A stretch of 64,000 bases of DNA from Stercoripulliclostridium_A sp045577735. Its GTDB lineage: Bacteria; Bacillota; Clostridia; Christensenellales; DTU072. The stretch covers positions 62,001 through 126,000 of the forward strand of contig JAZNIY010000008.1 in NCBI GenBank assembly GCA_045577735.1, written 5' to 3'. Positions within the stretch are counted from its first letter, which is position 1. Each line of letters opens with the position of its first letter. Positions 54,954-62,769 of the stretch are shown one piece after another. The translations under genes were made by a program, and so were the position numbers. The notes under the pieces are model-generated. The model searched no databases. It was given only the letters and a program-made list of their open reading frames with translations, and was not told where the DNA came from.

Positions 54954-56270
54954 ATGATAATGACGGTTGCGGTAAGCGTGCTTACCATAGTGGAAATTTT
55001 AATATTTTTGGTGCTAAAACCCAGCCTTACGATTAGGGGTAAGTCTATTAGTTTTTATTGGATAATAGCCCTTGGTGGCGCAATAACCTTGCTTGCGCTT
55101 GGTTGCATAGACGTGAGTACCGCTTGGGAAGGTCTTACGCGCGACACCTCGGTTAACCCACTAAAGTTACTCGTCATATTCTTTGGAATGACCTTCCTTT
55201 CCGTCTTCTTGGACGAAATGAACCTCTTCGAATACCTTGCGTCCTTTGCAGTTAGACACGCAAAATCCACCCAAAAGAGTTTGTTCCTAATGCTCTACTT
55301 GATGGTTTCTCTCCTTACCGCAGTTACTTCCAACGACGTAGTTATTCTTACCTTTACCCCTTTTATTTTGCACTTTGCAAAAAAAGTACACATAAACCCT
55401 ATGCCCTATCTAATTGCCGAATTCGTCGCTGCTAACACTCTTAGCATGACATTAATGATCGGCAATCCAACAAACATTTACCTCGCAACGGGTGGCGGAA
55501 TTGACTTTTTTAGTTACCTAAAGGTAATGATATTGCCTAGTTTGCTTTGTGCCGTAGGCGCATACTTTATTCTTCTTGCCCTTTTCCACAAGCAACTAAA
55601 AGAACCCCTACACATAGTACAAGACTCCGTTCCCCTTGGGGACAAATTTATGCTCATAACCGGCGTCGTTCACCTTGTCGTTGCCATAATCGCTCTGTCT
55701 ATATGCTCCTACGCCAGCATAGAAATGTACCTTGCCGTTGCCGTAATAGTTGGTAGCCTCGTGGTTATAACCCTAGTTTATACCATAATAAAAAGACAGG
55801 GTCTTAGCCTATACCTTCGCGTCCTAAAACGACTACCCTACGCCCTCGTTCCCTTCGTGCTCTCCATGTTTATCATCGTGCTTTCCCTTAACCTCTCCGG
55901 GGTTACGGAAATTATTGCAAACCTCTTTAGCAAAGGCGACAGCATATTCGTTTACGGCCTCGCATCATTCCTTTCTGCAAACGTGTTTAACAACATACCC
56001 ATGAGCGTGCTCTTTTCCGACATCCTTTCCATTTCTCCCCTTGTCGGCAGAGAACTCTACGGCGCCCTTTACGCCTCGATTATTGGCTCCAACATAGGCG
56101 CATACCTCTCGCCCGTTGGCGCACTTGCCGGCATAATGTGGCTCTCCATCCTCAAAAAGAACGGATACCCCCTTTCCTTCGTCCACTTTATGAAGTACGG
56201 CGTTATAGTAAGTGTTCCCGTAATGATACTTGCTCTATTAGCCCTTCACGTTTCCATTTTGTTTATATGA
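54954..56270 (+). CDS. ArsB/NhaD-type anion permease (ion transporter superfamily)
   Basis: A 438-residue permease with about 10-11 helices. Two halves show the re-entrant motifs: TAVTSNDVVILTFTPFI and TLMIGNPTNIYLATGGG in the first, FLSANVFNNIPMSVLFSD and SNIGAYLSPVGALAGIMW in the second. These match ArsB/NhaD/SLC13-like carriers. The ion (arsenite, Na+/H+ or an organic acid) cannot be decided; no ars genes are nearby. Confidence 0.85.
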   Translation: MIMTVAVSVLTIVEILIFLVLKPSLTIRGKSISFYWIIALGGAITLLALGCIDVSTAWEGLTRDTSVNPLKLLVIFFGMTFLSVFLDEMNLFEYLASFAVRHAKSTQKSLFLMLYLMVSLLTAVTSNDVVILTFTPFILHFAKKVHINPMPYLIAEFVAANTLSMTLMIGNPTNIYLATGGGIDFFSYLKVMILPSLLCAVGAYFILLALFHKQLKEPLHIVQDSVPLGDKFMLITGVVHLVVAIIALSICSYASIEMYLAVAVIVGSLVVITLVYTIIKRQGLSLYLRVLKRLPYALVPFVLSMFIIVLSLNLSGVTEIIANLFSKGDSIFVYGLASFLSANVFNNIPMSVLFSDILSISPLVGRELYGALYASIIGSNIGAYLSPVGALAGIMWLSILKKNGYPLSFVHFMKYGVIVSVPVMILALLALHVSILFI

Positions 56271-56281
56271 TACCATAAAGT

Positions 56282-56310
56282 AAAAAAGAGCCGTTTACGG
56301 CTCTTTTTTT
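56282..56310 (+). terminator. Terminator after ArsB-type gene
   Basis: AAGAGCCG TTTA CGGCTCTT with long A and T runs, usable on both strands. Confidence 0.9.
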
Positions 56311-56329
56311 GTTTAATTTTTTAAAAGCA

Positions 56330-56584
56330 CTACTTGTTGCTTTCATAGGCCTCTCTAACGGCTATGGCTAGCTGATCGGCGCAAGAGGTGGATTTAAAGC
56401 CACAACGATTGCCCTTTAACTTGCTTTCTATCTCTTCCACCGTCATTCCGTCAACGAGCTTGGAAATGGCTTTAAGATTGCCGTTACAGCCTCCTAAAAA
56501 GGACACGTTGCTTACCACGTTTCCTTCCAAATTAAAGTTTATTTTCATGGCGCATACGCCCTTTGTCTTATAGTTGTATTCCAT
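56330..56584 (-). CDS. TSCPD domain protein (TIGR03905 type)
   Basis: An 84-residue protein. GVCAMKINFNLEGNVVSNVSFLGGCNGNLKAISKLV and GFKSTSCADQLAIAV carry the conserved Cys residues (GVCA, GGCNGN, TSCADQ) of TSCPD, a domain also found at the end of class II ribonucleotide reductases. AAAGGAG precedes the ATG. Stand-alone copies are common in Clostridia; their function is unknown. Confidence 0.88.
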   Translation of the reverse strand: MEYNYKTKGVCAMKINFNLEGNVVSNVSFLGGCNGNLKAISKLVDGMTVEEIESKLKGNRCGFKSTSCADQLAIAVREAYESNK

Positions 56585-56636
56585 TTGGCTTTCTCCTTTG
56601 AACTAGTATTTATATTTTAATCTATATTAATTAAAC

Positions 56637-56665
56637 TTTCAAGTTTTTTGTGGCTGTGTTATACT
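56637..56665 (+). promoter_or_regulatory. Promoter of AlkD-like gene, leaderless
   Basis: TTTCAA (56,637-56,642), 17-base spacer with TG one base before the -10, TATACT (56,660-56,665). The ATG is at 56,672, seven bases after the -10, that is at +1. Confidence 0.65.
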
Positions 56666-56671
56666 TTTATT

Positions 56672-57373
56672 ATGAAAAACGATATCTACGCAAAATTATT
56701 GTCTTTTGAGGACAAGGAATACAAGGCTTTCCACGCCTCACTTATGCCCACTATAAATGCAGATACCATAATTGGTGTGCGCGTGCCCGTACTCCGTAAA
56801 TATGCAAAAGAATTGTATAAAAGTGGGGAATATAGGGACTTTTTAAATGCCCTCCCTCACCGTTACTATGAAGAAAACAATCTTCACGCCTTTATAATTT
56901 CCCTCATGCCTTACGAAGATTTCATCGTGGAAATTGAACGCTTTTTACCTTACGTAGACAACTGGGCTACGTCAGATGGTTTGAAGCCCCGTTGCATTAA
57001 GGGAAACGAGCAGGATTTTGTAAAGAGAATATATGGCTGGCTTTCAAGCGATCACGAATACACCGTGCGTTTTGGAATAGGTATGCTCCTTTCATACTAC
57101 CTTGACGATGCTTTCAAGGAAGAATATTTGCTTAAAGTTAGTAAAATCAGAAGCGAAAAATATTATATAAATATGATGATCGCTTGGTATTTTGCCACCG
57201 CCCTTGCTAAAAAATACGATGCCACTATCCCCTATTTGCTAGAGTACAAACTGCCCACCTGGGTACACAATAAAACAATTCAAAAAGCAATTGAAAGCTT
57301 TAGAATATCCAAAGAACAAAAGATTTTTTTAAAAACTCTAAAAATTAAAACCACAAGACACAAAGAAAATTAA
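56672..57373 (+). CDS. DNA alkylation repair protein, AlkD/AlkC-like HEAT-repeat protein
   Basis: A 233-residue all-helical protein. IIGVRVPVLRKYAKEL is the conserved start, WATSDGLKPRCI is the active region (AlkD Trp/Asp: DNWATSD), and YTVRFGIGMLLSYYL and YYINMMIAWYFATALAKKY are HEAT-like repeats. AlkD-type glycosylases remove bulky alkylated purines. The start at 56,672 has no ribosome site and lies at the predicted transcription start. Confidence 0.9.
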   Translation: MKNDIYAKLLSFEDKEYKAFHASLMPTINADTIIGVRVPVLRKYAKELYKSGEYRDFLNALPHRYYEENNLHAFIISLMPYEDFIVEIERFLPYVDNWATSDGLKPRCIKGNEQDFVKRIYGWLSSDHEYTVRFGIGMLLSYYLDDAFKEEYLLKVSKIRSEKYYINMMIAWYFATALAKKYDATIPYLLEYKLPTWVHNKTIQKAIESFRISKEQKIFLKTLKIKTTRHKEN

Positions 57374-57403
57374 AAATTTTCCAAAAAGCATTATAAAAAA
57401 TAG

Positions 57404-57432
57404 TTGACAAGTTAAAATTTACTTGCTATTAT
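57404..57432 (+). promoter_or_regulatory. Promoter of the tRNA-Met/Glu/Val cluster
   Basis: TTGACA (57,404-57,409), 17-base spacer, TATTAT (57,427-57,432). Confidence 0.8.
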
Positions 57433-57458
57433 ATTTAGGCGTTAACCAAACGCGGTAT

Positions 57459-57535
57459 GGCGGCGTAGCTTAGTTGGTTATAGCGGCCGGTTCATACCCG
57501 GCAGGTCGTTGGTTCGAGTCCGACCGCCGCTACCA
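57459..57535 (+). tRNA. tRNA-Met (CAT), elongator type
   Basis: A 77-base tRNA with paired GGCGGCG acceptor, loop TTCATAC with anticodon CAT and encoded CCA. The sequence follows elongator Met; a tRNA-Ile2 with modified CAT is less likely. Confidence 0.92.
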
Positions 57536-57540
57536 TATGA

Positions 57541-57615
57541 GGCCCCTTGGTCAAGCGGTTAAGACATCGCCCTTTCACGGCGGTAACATGGGTTCGATTC
57601 CCGTAGGGGTCACCA
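57541..57615 (+). tRNA. tRNA-Glu (TTC)
   Basis: A 75-base tRNA with GGCCCCT acceptor, loop CTTTCAC with anticodon TTC and encoded CCA. Confidence 0.95.
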
Positions 57616-57618
57616 AGT

Positions 57619-57694
57619 GGAGGCATAGCTCAGCTGGGAGAGCGCTTGCCTTACAAGCAAGATGTCATAGGTTCAAGTCCTATTGTCTCCACCA
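57619..57694 (+). tRNA. tRNA-Val (TAC)
   Basis: A 76-base tRNA with GGAGGCA acceptor, loop CTTACAA with anticodon TAC and encoded CCA. Confidence 0.95.
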
Positions 57695-57701
57695 AACAAG
57701 G

Positions 57702-57740
57702 AACAGTAGATTGATACAATCGTATCGACCTACTGTTTTC
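57702..57740 (+). terminator. Terminator of the tRNA cluster
   Basis: AACAGTAG (57,702-57,709) pairs with CTACTGTT (57,730-57,737) around an inner TTGATAC/GTATCGA hairpin, followed by TTTTCTTTTT. Confidence 0.8.
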
Positions 57741-57764
57741 TTTTTATCGTTAAAAATTAGCCGA

Positions 57765-57895
57765 AAGTCCTTGTAAATCAAGGGCTTTTTTACTTTTGTG
57801 GTGCTTTTCGGTATTTGCGGTGCCTATATCTTGTGCCTCGGAGGCCTTAAAATGCAGAAAAGCACTACTCCCCGTCAAGGTGTAGTGCCTTCCTA
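57765..57895. other. Non-coding stretch with two hairpins behind the tRNA cluster
   Basis: AAGTCCTTG TAAAT CAAGGGCTT followed by T-run (57,765-57,795), and GCACTAC/GTAGTGC at 57,866-57,891. Terminator- and attachment-like, but no integrase or repeat partner is visible in the window. I see no gene from 57,695 to 58,020. Confidence 0.4.
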
Positions 57896-58025
57896 TCGTT
57901 AAAAGATTGGTATTCGTTAAACTGCTGAATTACTCTACTTCACGTCGCAAAATTGGAATTTAATACTCTGTATTGTTTTTGTGGAAAGGACATTTTTATT
58001 GTAACACGAAAGCAGAGTCCTGTCC

Positions 58026-58039
58026 GTGACTTTTGTCAC
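58026..58039. promoter_or_regulatory. Palindromic operator 1 of CoA-disulfide reductase gene
   Basis: GTGACTTTTGTCAC, five-base arms with four-base centre, about 55 bases upstream of the predicted start. Confidence 0.6.
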
Positions 58040-58052
58040 AAGTTGCTTTGTG

Positions 58053-58081
58053 TTGATATGTGGCACAAAATATGATATAAT
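58053..58081 (+). promoter_or_regulatory. Promoter of CoA-disulfide reductase gene
   Basis: TTGATA (58,053-58,058), 17-base spacer, TATAAT (58,076-58,081). Confidence 0.75.
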
Positions 58082-58100
58082 ATTCTTGTAATACGCTTGA

Positions 58101-58114
58101 GTGACAAAAGTCAC
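58101..58114. promoter_or_regulatory. Palindromic operator 2 of CoA-disulfide reductase gene
   Basis: GTGACAAAAGTCAC, the same arms as operator 1, centred about 20 bases after the predicted start; the sites are 75 bases apart. Confidence 0.6.
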
Positions 58115-58174
58115 AGCGAACACGAAAAAGGTATGGTAAAATATACTCACAGAAAGAAAAACGGAGGTAAGCTT

Positions 58175-59857
58175 ATGAAGACCTTGATCATAGGAGGCGT
58201 GGCAGGCGGTGCGTCCTGCGCGGCAAGACTCAGGAGGCTTGACGAGAAAGCCGAGATCGTCATTTTGGAGCGTGGAGAGTTCATCTCCTTTGCTAACTGC
58301 GGACTTCCTTATTATATCGGTGGTGAAATCACAGAAAAATCAAATCTTACTCTGCAAACACCCGAGAGCTTTAAGACTCGTTTCAATATTGACGTTCGCA
58401 CATTCAGCGAGGCGATTGCCATTGATGCCGAAAACAAGATCGTTACGGTCAAAGATCTGAAAACAAGTGAGGAATACGCCGAGCGATACGACAGCTTGGT
58501 TCTTTCTCCGGGTGCTTCTCCCATTCGTCCGAGGATCGATGGAATCGACAGTGCCAGGGTGTTCACCCTGCGCAACATTCCCGACACGATAAAAATCAAA
58601 CAGTATATAGACGAAAAGCATCCTAAATCGGCGGTAGTCGTAGGTGGTGGATATATTGGAGTTGAGATGGCTGAAAATCTTGCCAACGCAGGGCTTGACG
58701 TAACTATCGTGGAGCTTTCCGATCATCTCATTGCTCCCCTCGATTTCGATATGGCGGTGGACGTTCACAGATATATCAAGTCGAAAGGCATTAAGCTCGC
58801 CCTTGGAAACGGTGTGGTTGCTATTAAAGATAGTGACAACGGCTTGACCGTAGAGTTGAACAGAGGCGTAATTGATACGGATATGGTTCTTCTGTCCGTA
58901 GGCGTTCGACCGGACACCGCTTTTATCAAGTCAGCCGGGATTGAAACAAACGAACGTGGCAGTATCATTGTAAATGAGAAAATGCAGACGAGCGCTCCCG
59001 ACGTGTTCGCTGTTGGCGATGCGGTAGCCGTTAAGAATTTTGTGACGGGCGAGCCAGCCTTCATTCCCCTTGCAGGTCCCGCCAACAAGCAGGGACGCAT
59101 CGTGGCGGATAATATCTGCGGTATCCCCTCGAAATATAAGGGCACGCAAGGCTCGTCGGTGCTGAAGCTCTTTGATATGACGGTCGCCACCACGGGCCTG
59201 AACGAAAAAAGCGCGGTTGCCACAGGCTACGACTATGACAAAACCTACACCTATTCCGCATCTCACGCATCCTATTATCCGGGAGCGTCCATGATGTCGG
59301 TCAAGGTGCTTTGGGATAAGGCTACGTATAAAATTCTCGGTGCGCAGATCGTGGGCTTTGACGGTGTGGATAAGCGTATGGACGTGATCGCCACCGCCAT
59401 GCGACTTGGTGCGAAGGTGACCGACCTTGCAGAACTCGAGCTTTGCTATGCGCCACCCTTCGGCTCTGCCAAAGATCCCGTGAATATGGTAGGATTTGTT
59501 GCCGAAAACGTCATCACGGGCAAGATCGGTCAGTTCTTCTGGCACGACGTGGAAAAGCTCCCACGCGACGGAAGCATTACGCTTCTTGACACGCGAACAG
59601 CCACTGAGGTCGCTCGTGGCAGAATCGACGGCTTTATGCACATTCCGCTTGACTCGTTGCGTGAGCGCATGGGTGAGATCCCCACAGGTAAGCCCGTGTA
59701 CGTGCATTGCCACAGCGGACTGCGCTCTTATATCGCTTGTCGCATCCTTGCCGGTAACGGCTTTGAGTGTTACAATCTCGCAGGCGGATGGCGTCTCTAT
59801 GAGTCGGTCATAAACGAAAGAACGGTGCCCGAATACGTCTGCACCGAATGCAAATAA
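58175..59857 (+). CDS. CoA-disulfide reductase/NADH-dependent persulfide reductase with C-terminal rhodanese domain
   Basis: A 560-residue fusion. FAD motif LIIGGVAGGASCAARLRR at residue 3, single redox cysteine in FANCGLPYYIGGEI near residue 43 (the CoADR type), NAD site VVVGGGYIGVEMAENLANAG near 155, FAD Asp in VFAVGDAVAV near 275, dimerisation domain to about 450. Residues 460-560 are a rhodanese with active Cys in VHCHSGLRSY. This layout fits CoADR-Rhd/Npsr enzymes that reduce CoA-polysulfide or persulfide. GGAGGTAAGC sets the start at 58,175. Its codons are more GC-rich than the neighbours, suggesting transfer. Confidence 0.92.
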   Translation: MKTLIIGGVAGGASCAARLRRLDEKAEIVILERGEFISFANCGLPYYIGGEITEKSNLTLQTPESFKTRFNIDVRTFSEAIAIDAENKIVTVKDLKTSEEYAERYDSLVLSPGASPIRPRIDGIDSARVFTLRNIPDTIKIKQYIDEKHPKSAVVVGGGYIGVEMAENLANAGLDVTIVELSDHLIAPLDFDMAVDVHRYIKSKGIKLALGNGVVAIKDSDNGLTVELNRGVIDTDMVLLSVGVRPDTAFIKSAGIETNERGSIIVNEKMQTSAPDVFAVGDAVAVKNFVTGEPAFIPLAGPANKQGRIVADNICGIPSKYKGTQGSSVLKLFDMTVATTGLNEKSAVATGYDYDKTYTYSASHASYYPGASMMSVKVLWDKATYKILGAQIVGFDGVDKRMDVIATAMRLGAKVTDLAELELCYAPPFGSAKDPVNMVGFVAENVITGKIGQFFWHDVEKLPRDGSITLLDTRTATEVARGRIDGFMHIPLDSLRERMGEIPTGKPVYVHCHSGLRSYIACRILAGNGFECYNLAGGWRLYESVINERTVPEYVCTECK

Positions 59858-59876
59858 AAACAGAGGTATATCTTAA

Positions 59877-59914
59877 AAATAGAGCAAGCCTTTTGACTTG
59901 CTCTATTTTATTTT
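59877..59914. terminator. Bidirectional terminator
   Basis: AAATAGAGCAAG (59,877-59,888) pairs with CTTGCTCTATTT (59,897-59,908), between convergent genes. Confidence 0.85.
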
Positions 59915-59918
59915 TTTC

Positions 59919-60551
59919 TTAATAATAGTATCTTCTTTCTTCTAGTTTTTTGGCTTTCTTTTCCAACGCCTCTTTCTCCGCGTGCGCTTGCTTTTGAACC
60001 TCGTTTAGCTCTGCACCGTGCTTAAATACTAGGGCTATTAGTATTGCCATAACACCGGTACCAATGGAACTCGTAAAGGTGATATCACCAAAAAGCGCAT
60101 CGGGATTCATTATGCTTAGTGCAATTTTTATTCCTTCTGATATAATGCTACCAACAATGGGAAGAACGATGGCTACAATACCAAAATTCTTTAATTTCTT
60201 TGCACCTTCAAACGTAAAAGGCGTGCCTTCAGATATTTCAAACTTGAAGTACTTTTGTGCCCTTGCAGAAATAATAACCTCTACTAGGCAAGCAATAAAT
60301 GCTCCTATCATCAATGCATATACTGCCTCTATACCGGGGAGATATTCGTCAAAGACAAGTTCACCAAAGGTGATTTCGGTGCCGTCTTCCATTGCTATCT
60401 TCTCATCAATGACTTCTTCGCCTACAGCGAATACGCATATACCACCGATTAGAGAGCCGACCATACCAATAATGGCAAAAACTAGCACGACTATGCTAAT
60501 TACTCTGCCCACTTTCATTATGCTTTGAATGGTTCCAAGTGTCTTTTTCAT
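59919..60551 (-). CDS. Uncharacterised four-helix membrane protein
   Basis: A 210-residue protein. Helices at ISIVVLVFAIIGMVGSLIGGICVFAV, VYALMIGAFIACLVEVIIS, FGIVAIVLPIVGSIISEGI and TGVMAILIALVFKHGAEL; an acidic outside loop between the first two and a C-terminal coiled coil (QKQAHAEKEALEKKAKKLEER). No family recognised with certainty. It starts 20 bases after the esterase and may be the last gene of the CAZyme operon. Confidence 0.65.
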   Translation of the reverse strand: MKKTLGTIQSIMKVGRVISIVVLVFAIIGMVGSLIGGICVFAVGEEVIDEKIAMEDGTEITFGELVFDEYLPGIEAVYALMIGAFIACLVEVIISARAQKYFKFEISEGTPFTFEGAKKLKNFGIVAIVLPIVGSIISEGIKIALSIMNPDALFGDITFTSSIGTGVMAILIALVFKHGAELNEVQKQAHAEKEALEKKAKKLEERRYYY

Positions 60552-60571
60552 AAATTTTGCTCCTTTTTATT

Positions 60572-61471
60572 TTATAATATCACTTCTTTTACGAAGTCGC
60601 AAGCCTTTTTCATCGCGCGCTTTGCCGATGGCATCCATGCTTTCAAGTGGAAACAATGGAAGGAATTAAAAAAGTTCTTTGACAAATGCCTTTCATATTT
60701 TACACCTGATTCATCAAATTTGCGCATTAATTTTCTGGAATGGGGGTTTGTTACAAAGTCCTGTGCGCCCATTACTATCAAACTTCGGGGGAAACTTTCG
60801 GTTATTGCCGGAATGGGATTTAGGTAATCCACAAACTCACTCTTTGCAACGTCCTTCTTACGTTTTACACCGGCAACACCTTTAAGCATTGTGTCTAGAA
60901 CCGGGAAGCGCATCCAAAACTCGTTAAAGTCATATGGACCACAAAATAGTACGGTACCCTTAAATGCAATACCCAAAGGCTCTACTTCAAACTTTTGTTG
61001 CCAATTTGTATCCGTAAGCGTAACAATTGTTACAGCACTTAGGTGTGCGCCTGCGCTATCGCCCGTTATTACCATTTTATTTAGGTCGAGTTTATACTTT
61101 TCCGCATTGTTTTGTACCCATTTTAGTGCGGAGAAAATATTTTGTATCTCGTCTTTGTAAGTATATTTTGGGGTAAGAGCATAGTTGACGTTTACAACAA
61201 AATTGCCACTATTTGCAAACTGCAAACTTACTCCCCTGCGGAACCTTTTGTCACCGGTTATCCAACCACCACCATGTATGTTGAAAACAACGGGATACAA
61301 ACCACTCTCCGGCAGTTGACTCTCGTCAAAAAGTAAATCTAACTTTCCATATTCGTTACTTTCGTCATATATGACGTCGTTAATTTCGGTAACGTTAGGA
61401 TAATTCAGATTGTTTGCGCCATTATGTTTAATTAGATCGTCCAAGTAGAAAAAATCAGCTAGTAGTGACAT
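60572..61471 (-). CDS. Alpha/beta hydrolase, esterase/lipase (HSL/BD-FAE-like)
   Basis: A 299-residue esterase. NIHGGGWITGDK is the oxyanion HGGGW motif, VITGDSAGAHLSAV carries the nucleophile Ser (GDSAG), then Asp in VMGAQDFVT and His in NSFHCFHLKAW near the end. No signal peptide. It sits one base after the GH27-like gene, so it probably removes acetyl or feruloyl groups from the same imported glycan. Confidence 0.88.
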   Translation of the reverse strand: MSLLADFFYLDDLIKHNGANNLNYPNVTEINDVIYDESNEYGKLDLLFDESQLPESGLYPVVFNIHGGGWITGDKRFRRGVSLQFANSGNFVVNVNYALTPKYTYKDEIQNIFSALKWVQNNAEKYKLDLNKMVITGDSAGAHLSAVTIVTLTDTNWQQKFEVEPLGIAFKGTVLFCGPYDFNEFWMRFPVLDTMLKGVAGVKRKKDVAKSEFVDYLNPIPAITESFPRSLIVMGAQDFVTNPHSRKLMRKFDESGVKYERHLSKNFFNSFHCFHLKAWMPSAKRAMKKACDFVKEVIL

Positions 61472-61472
61472 T

Positions 61473-62768
61473 TTATTTCTCCATTCTTATTAGTTTAACA
61501 CTCATAGGTGTAAGGCAAAATCTTGTCTTCCCCTTTCTTACGTTTAACTCTTTACCACTCCATACGTCAAAAGCTTTGTAGCCGTCAGGCACACTAACGC
61601 TCCAAAACTTTGGAAGGAAGCCTTTCGCAATATTAAAACATGCTTGGTATTCTTTTTCCCCAACTTTAGCACCCCAAATTGGATAATTATCGTTATCATC
61701 AACAACTCTATTATCGGTGGAATTTTGGTTAATGTCTATTACTTCCTCTTGCTTGAAGAAGTTGAGGTCTTCCTCTTTGCTTTCGGGCAAATGCCCACCC
61801 ATCATTAGGGGAGAGCGCATAAGTGCCCAAAGGGTTAACATGACTTCCTTTTCCTTTTTCGTAAGTCTACTGTCACGCTCACCACCAAAACCCCCACACT
61901 TGAGCAGTCTACCTATTGGCAACATATCACAGTCGGGGTAATGACCTCTCCCTATAAACTTAACCCACTTTTTTGCAATGAGGAATATGTCGCGAAGGTG
62001 TTTTGTATTGTCCCAAACGTCATCTTTAATTCTCCAAGCATTTGCATATTTCATAAAGTGCTCGGCCTCTTCTATGGGAGCCGTTTCGTGAGAGATTGCG
62101 CCAGGAGAAAGCGACAATACCATAGGCCTACCACAATTCATTATTGCTTTGTGATATCCCTCAACTTCCTTTCTTCTTTGAAGAGTATAGGGGCGAGAAG
62201 CATCGTCAAGTTTAATGTAGTCCACATCCCACTCGGCATACTGCTTAAAGATGGAGTCCAAAAATTCTTGTGCTCCCTTCTTGTCCATATCTATGCCCTT
62301 GTTGTGGTTAAGCCAGTCGCAGTCCTCGTTGGAAATTATCATATCGGCAGTAATGCCATCGGTGCCGTATATGGGTAATTTGTATTCCACGGCTTGGCGT
62401 GGTATGCCACGCATTAGGTGTATGCCAAACTTGAGCCCTCTCTCGTGACAGTAGTCGGCAAGATATTTAAAAGAGCCGTTAGCAGAAGGGAATTTCGTAG
62501 GCGCAGGAATGGGCCTACCATAATCGTCCAGCCAAAGCTCCACGTCAAATTTGCCATTTTCAAAGGTCTGACTGGGGGCGTTTATAACATTCTTAATCGG
62601 GTAGGACCAACAAAAGTCGACAACGCAATACTCCCAACCATATTGCTTGAGGTTTTCTGCAACGTAGTCCACGTTTTGCTTAAACTCATTTTCGTCCACC
62701 GCGTGGCCAAAGCAATCGTAACTATTCCAGCCCATTGGAGGCTTGGGAGCAAAATCGTTTTTATTCAT
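61473..62768 (-). CDS. Glycoside hydrolase family 27-like (alpha-galactosidase/arabinopyranosidase type)
   Basis: A 431-residue enzyme. PPMGWNSYDCFG is the conserved start, CVVDFCW the second strand, GLKFGIHLMRGIPR mid-barrel, nucleophile Asp in VDYIKLDDASRPY (most GH27 have KYDNC here), then MVLSLSPG and the acid/base region WRIKDDVWDN. The C-terminal beta domain ends with LTPMSVKLIRME. The altered KLDD segment makes the exact specificity unsure. It lies one base after the GH51 stop, its ribosome site inside the GH51 end. Confidence 0.82.
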   Translation of the reverse strand: MNKNDFAPKPPMGWNSYDCFGHAVDENEFKQNVDYVAENLKQYGWEYCVVDFCWSYPIKNVINAPSQTFENGKFDVELWLDDYGRPIPAPTKFPSANGSFKYLADYCHERGLKFGIHLMRGIPRQAVEYKLPIYGTDGITADMIISNEDCDWLNHNKGIDMDKKGAQEFLDSIFKQYAEWDVDYIKLDDASRPYTLQRRKEVEGYHKAIMNCGRPMVLSLSPGAISHETAPIEEAEHFMKYANAWRIKDDVWDNTKHLRDIFLIAKKWVKFIGRGHYPDCDMLPIGRLLKCGGFGGERDSRLTKKEKEVMLTLWALMRSPLMMGGHLPESKEEDLNFFKQEEVIDINQNSTDNRVVDDNDNYPIWGAKVGEKEYQACFNIAKGFLPKFWSVSVPDGYKAFDVWSGKELNVRKGKTRFCLTPMSVKLIRMEK

Positions 62769-62769
62769 A

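Noticed and set aside
57474..57776. 100-codon plus frame over three tRNA genes
   Set aside because: Read-through of tRNA sequence.
57765..57895. Attachment site of an integrated element behind tRNA-Val
   Set aside because: Hairpins are present but no duplicated tRNA end or integrase was found in the window.
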